Shown here piece by piece: positions 1 through 6,925 of a stretch of DNA of 64,000 nucleotides. The DNA lies in the NCBI GenBank assembly GCA_003221895.1, contig QHUJ01000114.1:1-64000 (forward strand), read 5' to 3'. This stretch comes from Gemmatimonadota bacterium (GTDB lineage: Bacteria > Gemmatimonadota > Gemmatimonadetes > Gemmatimonadales > GWC2-71-9). The stretch's first letter is position 1. Every line of letters begins with the position of its first letter. Made by a program: the position numbers and the translations under genes. Under the pieces are notes generated by a model. It was not told the DNA's origin. It ran no database searches and saw only the letters and a program-made list of their open reading frames with translations.

Positions 1-2337
1 CAGCCTGTGACCCTCGAAGCGGTCACCGTCACGGCCATGCTGCGCGAGCAGGAGCTGGCGAAGGTGCCGTTCTCGATCGCCGCGCCAACGGAGCAGGCGT
101 TGCGCCTGCGCGGTGCCGAAAACATCGAGGGGATCGCGGCGAACGTGGCGGGGTTCAGCGTGCAGAACCTCGGGCCGGGACAGAGCACGGTCGCGATGCG
201 CGGTGTCTCGTCTGGACAGATCGCGCGCGACCAGCCCGGCGTCAAAGAGGAGGTGGGCTCGTATCTGGACGAGGTCCCCATTTCCCTTTCGCTCTTCACG
301 CCCGACGTCGACCTCTTCGACGTGTCCCGCGTCGAAGTACTGCGCGGTCCCCAGGGGACGCTGTTCGGCTCTGGTTCGCTCGGCGGCAATGTCCGCTACA
401 TCAGTACGCAGCCCCAGCTCGGTGAGACGCAGACATTCGGCGAGGTCGGCATCAATACGATCCGCGGGGGCGCGTCGGGGAACAACGCCAAGCTCGGCTA
501 CAACGCGCCGATCGGCAGCAAGTCCGCGATCCGGATTCTAGGTTACAGCAACCAGCTGGGCGGCTGGATGGATGCGGTGCAGCCCACCCATATCGCCGAT
601 CAGAACGTGAACGGCGGCAACCGCACGGGTGCTCGCGTCGCGTGGCGCTTCGAGCCGAGTCCGCAGCTCACGATCACTCCGCGGCTCCTGTACCAGAAGG
701 TGCAGATGGATGGCTGGAACCGCATCGATGCGTTCAACATTCTGGCGAATCCGTATACGACGTCGCGGCCCAAGGTCACACTGGGACCGCGCGAGCTATT
801 CACGCAGCAACGGGAGCCTTACACCGATGAGTTCTCCTTAGCCGACCTCAACCTGCATTACACGTTGAGTGGCGGAGTCAGTCTCACGTCGGTGACGTCG
901 TGGACCAACCGCTACATCATGGTCGTGCGCGACGGGACCGCCCTCAGCGCGAGCGTCACCGGGGGCAACTTCGGCCTTTCAGAGAGCATCTATACGCTCG
1001 ACACGCCATTCAACGACAACACGAAATCGAAAGTTTGGACACAAGAGTTGCGTCTAGCGGGCGAAGGGGACCGCCTGAAGTGGGTCGTTGGCGGGTTTTA
1101 CAGCAATAACAAGCGCCACTATGGCCAGGACCTCGCAGTCCCGGGGTTCGAGGACGGCGCTACGGCGGAAGGCTTCTCCATGTGCAATCTATCTCCCGCC
1201 TGCACCACGGCGGGTCTCAAGGCGCCCAAGGATCACCTCTTCTGGTCCGACTTGGACTATGACCTGAAACAAGTCGCCGGCTTCGGGGAAGCCACGGTCA
1301 CCACCGGCCAGCTCGACCTCACCGGCGGCCTCCGCTACTACAACTTCGACGAGAACCGCGACCAGATCTTCGACGGGATCCTCACGAACGACAGCACGGG
1401 ACTGAAGCTGGTCACCCAACCGGGCAAGACCAAAGCCAACGGCGTTGCACCACGTTTCATCGCGAGCTACAGAGCGTCGGACGCGCTCACGCTCAATGCG
1501 CAGGCAGCCGAAGGCTTCCGGCTCGGCGGCATCAACGATCCACTGAACTACCCGGCCTGCACCACGCAGGACTCGATCACGTTCAGCGGGCACAATTCGT
1601 GGACGGACGAGAAGGCCTGGAATTATGAATTGGGCGCGAAAGCGCGCGTTCTGGGTGGCAAAGGATCGCTCAACGTGTCCGCCTTCTACATGGACATCAA
1701 GGATCTGCAGCTGACCATCACCGCGGGCTCCTGCTCTTCACGGCTCATTCTCAACGCCCCGAAGTCGCGCAGCCAGGGCGTCGAGGCAGAATTCACGGCG
1801 AGCCCCGATAATCACTGGGACATCGCGCTCTCGGCGAGTTATGCCGACGGCAAGCTCCAATCGACGCTGACGACCGGCGCCGGCGACACCCTGCCAGGCA
1901 TCGTGTCGGGTAACCGGCTGCCCGGCGTACCAAAGGTACAGGGTTCAGCGGCGCTGACGTACGGATGGCCGCTTGTCAGCAGTGGGCGGGCGTTCGTAAG
2001 CGGCAGCTATCAGTACGTCGGCTCCCGCTATACGCTGATCGATGACGAGTCGCCTGGATACGGCACGCTCGACATGACGAGTTTTGGCGCGAATACGATC
2101 GGCGGTCCGTTGACCCAGCAATTCTTTACGTTCAATCCGCTGCTCCCGGCCTACAGTCTCTTCAACATGCGGGTCGGGCTGACAAAGAATTCCTGGGAAG
2201 TTTCGGTCTTCGGCAACAACCTGACGGATGAACGCGGGTTGCTCGCGCTCGATCGCGAGCGTGGCCGGCGCGCGCGCGTCGGGTACTTGACGAACCAGCC
2301 GCGGACGATCGGGGTTACGCTGCGCTTCAACTACTGA
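1..2337 (+). CDS. TonB-dependent receptor, 5' end cut by window
   Basis: Outer-membrane TonB-dependent receptor for energised uptake of a large substrate that the sequence does not identify. The frame is open from base 1, so the true start and the signal peptide lie upstream; the GTG at 7 in the ORF track is not a credible start. A TonB-box-like stretch (LEAVTVTA) opens the visible protein. The plug domain follows over about residues 15-130, with the family motif RVEVLRGPQGTLFGSGS. The remaining ~600 residues alternate like a beta-barrel and end in VTLRFNY, the aromatic C-terminus expected for BAM-dependent insertion. A strong terminator follows at once. No SusD-like partner is in view, so this is unlikely to be a SusC-type pair. 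Confidence 0.93.
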   Translation, partial: QPVTLEAVTVTAMLREQELAKVPFSIAAPTEQALRLRGAENIEGIAANVAGFSVQNLGPGQSTVAMRGVSSGQIARDQPGVKEEVGSYLDEVPISLSLFTPDVDLFDVSRVEVLRGPQGTLFGSGSLGGNVRYISTQPQLGETQTFGEVGINTIRGGASGNNAKLGYNAPIGSKSAIRILGYSNQLGGWMDAVQPTHIADQNVNGGNRTGARVAWRFEPSPQLTITPRLLYQKVQMDGWNRIDAFNILANPYTTSRPKVTLGPRELFTQQREPYTDEFSLADLNLHYTLSGGVSLTSVTSWTNRYIMVVRDGTALSASVTGGNFGLSESIYTLDTPFNDNTKSKVWTQELRLAGEGDRLKWVVGGFYSNNKRHYGQDLAVPGFEDGATAEGFSMCNLSPACTTAGLKAPKDHLFWSDLDYDLKQVAGFGEATVTTGQLDLTGGLRYYNFDENRDQIFDGILTNDSTGLKLVTQPGKTKANGVAPRFIASYRASDALTLNAQAAEGFRLGGINDPLNYPACTTQDSITFSGHNSWTDEKAWNYELGAKARVLGGKGSLNVSAFYMDIKDLQLTITAGSCSSRLILNAPKSRSQGVEAEFTASPDNHWDIALSASYADGKLQSTLTTGAGDTLPGIVSGNRLPGVPKVQGSAALTYGWPLVSSGRAFVSGSYQYVGSRYTLIDDESPGYGTLDMTSFGANTIGGPLTQQFFTFNPLLPAYSLFNMRVGLTKNSWEVSVFGNNLTDERGLLALDRERGRRARVGYLTNQPRTIGVTLRFNY

Positions 2338-2354
2338 GAGCCAGTAGAAATACG

Positions 2355-2389
2355 AACCGCCGGGCGGCTGATGCCTCCCGGCGGTTTTT
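2355..2389 (+). terminator. Rho-independent terminator after the TonB receptor
   Basis: A 10-bp perfect stem (AACCGCCGGG / CCCGGCGGTT) with a 12-nt loop runs into a TTTTT tract. It begins 18 nt after the receptor stop codon and lies between that gene and a converging minus-strand gene. Confidence 0.9.
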
Positions 2390-2410
2390 GTCTCATGTCA
2401 GTTCCGCGAG

Positions 2411-2878
2411 CTACATCCTGGCGCCCATACCCGCTCCGGCACCCATGCCAGCTCCCGCGCCTTCCAGATAAAACTTCGCGCCGACGACGCACGCGATCGG
2501 CCACTCCACCAGCGCCACGACCGTCGTAAGAATCGCGATGTTATCGGGCATCAGGTGCATCGGCCACATGAACAGCGTCGGAAGCAGTCCCGCGAAGAAC
2601 CAACCGGCGACGCCGGCCTTGACTGCTGTCCCCGGGCCCGCCCCATAGCGGGGTCGCATCGCTGCGTAGAGCCAAACGAGTCCTATCCCGGCAACAAAAT
2701 CGAGGAATATGAACCACGGCATTTGCGCGCTGGTCATCGGCGGTTTTCCGAGCGCCTGCATCGCCGCGGCCATCTGCGTCTTGAGAACAGCTCCGAACAG
2801 TAGACCGTCAACCACGTTGAGGACGACACCGGCGATCAGCCCGCCGATCACCACCTTCTGCATGTTGATCTTCCCCAT
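2411..2878 (-). CDS. Small four-helix membrane protein of unknown function
   Basis: I do not recognise a characterised family. The ORF track gives 205 residues, but the first 50 are Arg-rich shadow sequence. I start at the internal ATG (MGKINMQKV), which is preceded by a GAGGGGG ribosome-binding site, giving 155 residues. Four hydrophobic segments are visible at about residues 8-28, 50-66, 82-100 and 110-130, so it should be an inner-membrane protein. The C-terminus is a short Gly/Ala/Met repeat (GAGAGMGAGAGMGARM), probably disordered. It converges on the TonB receptor and is separated from it by a terminator. Confidence 0.7.
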   Translation of the reverse strand: MGKINMQKVVIGGLIAGVVLNVVDGLLFGAVLKTQMAAAMQALGKPPMTSAQMPWFIFLDFVAGIGLVWLYAAMRPRYGAGPGTAVKAGVAGWFFAGLLPTLFMWPMHLMPDNIAILTTVVALVEWPIACVVGAKFYLEGAGAGMGAGAGMGARM

Positions 2879-2952
2879 CGGCACCCCCTCGAGAGAGAAG
2901 CGAGCGTGGAAACGCCGCCGCCATCGTAGGGAACCGGCCGGGAATCCGCAAG

Positions 2953-4065
2953 TCACAGCACGGTCAGGACCGCCATCATGCCCCCCATTCCATCGGGCAC
3001 GACGGCGACTCCGCTTGGAACCACCCATTCCTTCCGATCGACCACCAGATTGAAATAGTACGTTCCCGCTCGAAGCAGCAGGGCTGCCTCCCAGATATCA
3101 GCACCAAGCCCCCGCAGTGCGACCGGCGTCCACTCGTTCCAACTGCCCGCGATCGCGACGGCGGTGGCGCCCGGCATGCGAAACCGCACCACGACGGTAT
3201 CGCCGCGGTGTTGCGCGATCAGCGGCTGGAGTGCGGGCGTAGCCTGTGACAACCCGCGTGTGGCGGTCGGATGTCGTCCCGTATAGATGCGAACCCCGCC
3301 GGAGACGAAGCTGGCGCGGGGCAGTCCCTGAAACGGGTCGGCGAGGTAGTTGCCGCCTGACGCTTCGATGGCGATCGCTGGCTTGATGAAATACTGGACG
3401 GCGGCGCTGGCCGCTCCGCTCGACGGGTAGACGCTGCTCACGCGCGCGCTCGCCCAGAGTGATGCCGTGAGCCGCGGCTGATCGAGCGTCCAGCCGCCCA
3501 CGAAGTCGGTATACCACGCGCTGTCGAAGCGCGTGCCGTCGACATTGAACGTGAACTGACTAGGTGACTGGTCCGGCTGCCACCAGCTTCGCGCGCGCAG
3601 ACGCAACGCGCCCACACCCGAGAATCCTTCAATGACCCCCGTGGCCCATCCGGCGCCGAGCGCCACGCCACCGGACCCGTGCTGTCCCACCTTATTCCAC
3701 AACGCCTCGAGCACCGCCGTCCCGGACGCGGAGCCGACACCGTCGGATCGGGTGCTGCCGGCGATAGTAACGGTCGCTGCTCCCCGAAACCCGCTGGTGC
3801 GACGTGGGAATGCGGCCCAGAGATCCGCCCGGCCCTGCGCGGCTCGAGCGCCGCTGTCGAGCAGCGACACGCCGCCGGCCGCTCCGAGAAAAAAAGCAGG
3901 GGAGAGGAGTTGCCCGGCGGGAGACAGCGTGAAGGGGCTGAAGCTCGAGCCACCGGCATAACGGACGACGCCGGCGCCCACGCCGAGCGACGCCTGATTC
4001 TGCGCGCACAGCGCGAGCGGGACCATCGTGAGTGCGGGGAAAATGAGAACCGGTCCCAGGTTCAT
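2953..4065 (-). CDS. Secreted beta-rich protein with C-terminal glycogen-binding domain
   Basis: A 370-residue exported protein. Residues 1-21 form a signal peptide ending near LCAQ. The middle ~250 residues are Gly/Ser/Ala-rich alternating strands resembling an outer-membrane barrel or a beta-sandwich of unknown family. The last ~85 residues (VVVRFRMPGATAVAIAGSWN, then YYFNLVVDRKEWVVP) form an AMPK-beta/CBM48-type glycogen-binding module, a fold that binds alpha-glucans. The anti-sigma protein at 5416 carries the same kind of module, so the two may belong to one carbohydrate- or envelope-sensing system. That link is inference. Start ATG at 4065; no enzymatic motif was seen. Confidence 0.8.
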   Translation of the reverse strand: MNLGPVLIFPALTMVPLALCAQNQASLGVGAGVVRYAGGSSFSPFTLSPAGQLLSPAFFLGAAGGVSLLDSGARAAQGRADLWAAFPRRTSGFRGAATVTIAGSTRSDGVGSASGTAVLEALWNKVGQHGSGGVALGAGWATGVIEGFSGVGALRLRARSWWQPDQSPSQFTFNVDGTRFDSAWYTDFVGGWTLDQPRLTASLWASARVSSVYPSSGAASAAVQYFIKPAIAIEASGGNYLADPFQGLPRASFVSGGVRIYTGRHPTATRGLSQATPALQPLIAQHRGDTVVVRFRMPGATAVAIAGSWNEWTPVALRGLGADIWEAALLLRAGTYYFNLVVDRKEWVVPSGVAVVPDGMGGMMAVLTVL

Positions 4066-4101
4066 GGGACCGGTAAGATACAGACTAAGGAAAGTCGTTA
4101 C

Positions 4102-4449
4102 TTACGGCCGGTGTGGATTGCCTCCACCGGCATGATCGGGACGGTTTGACGGCGACGCCGGTGTTGCCGGTGTCGCTGGATGCGCCGGAATAGCGCGCGT
4201 CGCGGGGCCACCATCGGGATTCGGCACCGCCGGCGTGGCCCGCGTGGCGCGGGTGGCTGGCGTGGCCGGTGTGACAGGCCGGTTGTCGAGGCCTACCGGC
4301 TCACCACGCACATGCGTCGCGTGGCGGGCCCTCGCTGCCGCTACTTTCGCCTTCGCTATATCCGACGCGTGATCGTTCGGCGCGGGCGCTTGCGCGGCGA
4401 GCAGCGCCGGCAGCAGCATCGCTGGAAAGAACACCAGAATCCTCTTCAT
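4102..4449 (-). CDS. Short secreted Pro/Ala/Thr-repeat protein
   Basis: A 115-residue protein that begins at ATG 4449 with a good GGAGGAAAG ribosome-binding site; the longer ORF-track version includes 42 shadow residues. MKRILVFFPAMLLPALLAAQ is a clear signal peptide. After a short charged segment the protein becomes a degenerate TPATPATRATRATPA repeat ending in His/Arg/Pro, with no cysteine and no fold that I recognise. Its first ~150 bases overlap, in another frame, the end of the sigma-like gene upstream on the same strand. Function unknown; a periplasmic or surface linker-like protein is plausible. Confidence 0.7.
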   Translation of the reverse strand: MKRILVFFPAMLLPALLAAQAPAPNDHASDIAKAKVAAARARHATHVRGEPVGLDNRPVTPATPATRATRATPAVPNPDGGPATRAIPAHPATPATPASPSNRPDHAGGGNPHRP

Positions 4450-4774
4450 CTTTCCTCCAATCTGACGTGGTGCACATACGATCGCGCAGCGCCCGCTCGG
4501 CCCGCGCGAGCTCCCGCGCGGTTTCCCGCAGCCAGCTCGATGCGCTGCGCGTTCCAACAAACCGTGCGGCCGCATACCAGAGGTGCGCGAAGGTCTCGCG
4601 CACGACCCGCTCCGCCACTGAGGCGTCTACCAGCATCCCATAGACTTGAGCGTACAGGGAGCCGTGATGGCGGCGCTCCAACTCGATCAATGCCGTGGAG
4701 TCGCGCTGGACGAGGCGCTCCAGCAGCAGCGCATCGGGGAGAACGGGTGATTCCTGCTCTGGCATAGCGGTCAT
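4301..4774 (-). CDS. Truncated sigma-70-like protein (region 2 only)
   Basis: The ORF track shows 370 residues, but the first two thirds are antisense shadow of the ECF sigma gene. From the ATG at 4774 the sequence (LLLERLVQRDSTALIELERR, then AERVVRETFAHLWYAAARF and WLRETARELARAERALR) reads like ECF sigma region 2. No region 4 follows: the frame runs on ~50 residues over the next gene and stops. It is divergent from a complete ECF sigma with only 45 bp between the starts. It might compete with or modulate that sigma factor, or be a decaying paralogue; both are inference. The start could also be the ATG at 4765, and no strong ribosome-binding site is visible. Confidence 0.6.
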   Translation of the reverse strand: MTAMPEQESPVLPDALLLERLVQRDSTALIELERRHHGSLYAQVYGMLVDASVAERVVRETFAHLWYAAARFVGTRSASSWLRETARELARAERALRDRMCTTSDWRKDEEDSGVLSSDAAAGAARRASARAERSRVGYSEGESSGSEGPPRDACAW

Positions 4775-4819
4775 AGCGTGGTAAAGATTGCCCGCGGGGT
4801 GCGGAGGTAACGTTACTAT

Positions 4820-5419
4820 GTGTCCGTGCTGACACTCTTTACCGGAGGAAAACGGTTGCACGCTGAGACGGGAGACCCCCGGAGGGGGGCCCCCTCCGAC
4901 GGCGAAGTCGTGCGAGCGGTGCTTGCGGGCGACCGCGAGCGCTATGCCGTCCTGGTGGAGCGCTATCGCGACCGCTACGCGCGGTACGCGGCACGCATGC
5001 TGGGGTCGAGCGACGCAGCCGAGGACGCAGTGCAGGACGCGTTCGTGAGGGCGTACGACCAGCTGGCTCAGTGCCAGGACCCGAACAAGTTCGTCGGGTG
5101 GTTCTTTCTCATCCTGCGCAATCGCTGTTTCGCCGAACAGCGCAAGAGCCGGTCGCACGTATCTCTTGAGGCGGCGAGCTCGGTGCCGACGGGGGATCGG
5201 TCGGATGCCGGAACCGAGACGGCGGAAAGGCGGCGCGCGTTGCAGGAGGCGCTGATGGGGCTGACGGCGGAGCAGCGTGAAGTGTTTGTCTTGAAGCACG
5301 TGGAAGGACTGTCGTACATACAGATCGCGGAACGCTTGAATACGTCGGTCCCGTCGCTCAAGATGCGGATGCACCGGGCGTACGATAAGCTGCGCGAACA
5401 ACTGAGAGACCACGCATGA
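4820..5419 (+). CDS. ECF-type RNA polymerase sigma factor
   Basis: Extracytoplasmic-function sigma factor (199 residues). Region 2 spans about residues 40-105 (YARYAARMLGSSDAAEDAVQ and DAFVRAYDQL). The helix-turn-helix of region 4 spans about 140-190 (LTAEQREVFVLKHVEGLSY and IAERLNTSVPSLKMRMHRAY). It starts at GTG 4820, with GGAGGT 11 nt upstream. It overlaps the next gene by ATGA, and that gene encodes its presumed membrane anti-sigma factor. It is likely to direct its own operon and perhaps the glycogen-binding secreted protein nearby; I could not locate a bipartite target promoter with confidence. Confidence 0.93.
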   Translation: MSVLTLFTGGKRLHAETGDPRRGAPSDGEVVRAVLAGDRERYAVLVERYRDRYARYAARMLGSSDAAEDAVQDAFVRAYDQLAQCQDPNKFVGWFFLILRNRCFAEQRKSRSHVSLEAASSVPTGDRSDAGTETAERRRALQEALMGLTAEQREVFVLKHVEGLSYIQIAERLNTSVPSLKMRMHRAYDKLREQLRDHA

Positions 5420-5967
5420 CGAAGAGCGAGTTTGATCCGCAGGTGAAGCAGCTGCTGGACGGCGAGCTGACGCTCGCCGACCTGCCGGCCGAACTGCGCC
5501 AGGAAGGCGAAGAAGCGCTGCGCCTGCTCGCCGCGGTCGATCGCGAGCCGCTATCGCTTCCGGCCGTAACCTGGCGCGTCATGGCCACGCTCGAGCGTAG
5601 ACGGCAGCGGCGCCTGACTTGGCTGCTCGCGCCCGCGCTCGCGGCCGCGGCCGCCCTCGTTCTGTGGTTCGGCCGGCCCGCGAATCCGCCGGCAGCCGCT
5701 TCGAGCGCGATGGTCACCGTGCGGTTCGTGCTCGTCGCTCCCGGAGCGCATCAGGTCAGCGTCGCGGGGACCTTCAATCGCTGGGATCCGTCGGCCACGC
5801 CGCTGGTTCGCTCCGGCAGCGCCGACGTGTGGGTCGCCACGCTTTCCCTGCCTCCCGGTCAACACCAGTACGCCTTCGTCGTGGACGGCGTGCGCTGGGT
5901 ACCGGACCCGACTGCGCCCGCGATCGACGACGGCTTCGGGCGTCGGAACAGCGTGCTCACGCTATGA
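5416..5967 (+). CDS. Anti-sigma-like membrane protein with periplasmic glycogen-binding domain
   Basis: A 183-residue protein, translationally coupled (ATGA) to the ECF sigma gene. The cytosolic N-terminus (~65 residues, KQLLDGELTLADLPAELRQE) is short and helical and lacks the zinc-binding HxxxCxxC motif. One membrane segment (~68-86) follows. The periplasmic part is almost entirely an AMPK-beta/CBM48-like module (HQVSVAGTFNRWDPSATPL; HQYAFVVDGVRWVPDP). Position and topology argue for an anti-sigma factor whose sensor is a glucan-binding fold. The sensing role is inference; the domain assignment is from motif recognition. Confidence 0.82.
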   Translation: MTKSEFDPQVKQLLDGELTLADLPAELRQEGEEALRLLAAVDREPLSLPAVTWRVMATLERRRQRRLTWLLAPALAAAAALVLWFGRPANPPAAASSAMVTVRFVLVAPGAHQVSVAGTFNRWDPSATPLVRSGSADVWVATLSLPPGQHQYAFVVDGVRWVPDPTAPAIDDGFGRRNSVLTL

Positions 5968-6641
5968 GACGCCTTGGTCTGTTGGTGCTTGGACTCGTCG
6001 CGGGCGCAACGACCGCGCTCGCTGCGCAGCAGTCGATCGCCGCGCGGTTATCAGGGCGCGCGTCCCCCGAAATCGTGACCCTGGTTCAGGATCTCGGCAG
6101 CTCGGCGGCCAGCCGTGGCTTGCCGGTCGACCCGCTGATCCAAAAGGCGATCGAAGGAAATGCCAAGGGTGTGCCGTCAGAGCGAGTGGCGACTGCGGTG
6201 CGCCTTGTCTACGCTCAACTCGACACGGCCGCCGCCGCGCTGCGGAGCGCCGGCCTAAATAGCCCTCCCGACACCGTGCAAGTTGCCGCGGGTGGATTCG
6301 CCATCACGGCGGGCCTGGGGGGCCGCGACATCGCGGAGCTGGCGCGCACCGGTAGGCCGGCCGCTGCCGTCACTGTTGGATTGCGCGTGGCCGGGACCCT
6401 CGCCGCGCTGGGTGTGCCGCCGACTGAAGCCGTTACACTCGTGAGCGCGTCGCTACGCGCGGGGCAGGCTCCGGGCGACTTGCTTGCGTTACCAGGCCGT
6501 GTGCAGTCCGAGATGGCGCGGGGCGCGACGCCGGCGCAGGCGGCGGCGGGCCTGGCGCGTGCCGCAGCCGCGCAGGCGCGTCACGGCCCGCCGCCCCACC
6601 CTGGTCCGCCGCCGCACCCTCCCGCTCCTCCGCATCCCTAA
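5964..6641 (+). CDS. Exported Ala-rich protein, third gene of the ECF sigma operon
   Basis: A 225-residue exported protein that starts at ATG 5964 inside an ATGA overlap with the anti-sigma gene; the ORF track extends it wrongly to 5619. Residues 1-21 form a signal peptide (LLVLGLVAGATTALAAQQ). The body is helical and Ala/Gly-rich, and the C-terminus is a His/Pro tail (GPPPHPGPPPHPPAPPHP) that could bind metal. I do not recognise the family. The tight coupling suggests that it works with, or is the output of, the sigma/anti-sigma pair. Confidence 0.75.
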   Translation: MRRLGLLVLGLVAGATTALAAQQSIAARLSGRASPEIVTLVQDLGSSAASRGLPVDPLIQKAIEGNAKGVPSERVATAVRLVYAQLDTAAAALRSAGLNSPPDTVQVAAGGFAITAGLGGRDIAELARTGRPAAAVTVGLRVAGTLAALGVPPTEAVTLVSASLRAGQAPGDLLALPGRVQSEMARGATPAQAAAGLARAAAAQARHGPPPHPGPPPHPPAPPHP

Positions 6642-6925
6642 TCCGCGCGTAAGCCACCGGCGACGAGCGGCAGACCGGTTGCCTCGCTGGACTGGCTCAG
6701 TAACCTGCTGATACGGCAACCGTTTACGAGAAGACCCGCGAGCAGCATCAGAGCCCCCCCCCGCCAGCAGATGACGACAGGTCCCAACGCACGCTGGACC
6801 CCTGCATCGGTGCGAGTTCACGGTTCCCCTGCGGGGCCGGGTGCGCAGTAAGCGGGCCAATTGCCGAGCGGACGAACGTACCCGTACGAATCCGTCGGAG
6901 AGCGAGTTAAATTCCCCCTCTTCAT
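6642..6925. other. Intergenic region ahead of metE
   Basis: These 284 bp hold no credible ORF. I looked for cobalamin and SAM riboswitch signatures, which are common ahead of metE, and found no convincing conserved core. A C-run (about 10 C) lies near 6752. A GTTAAATTCCCCC box lies 5-17 nt before the metE start and may be the -10 element of a very short leader. Confidence 0.5.

Noticed and set aside
4775-5413. N-terminal two thirds of the 370-residue minus-strand ORF (4301-5413)
   Set aside because: It is antisense to the ECF sigma gene with shadow composition; only the part from 4774 downward resembles a protein.
6642-6925. Cobalamin or SAM riboswitch before metE
   Set aside because: GCCACCGG near 6653 resembles part of a B12 box, but the remaining conserved core is absent.
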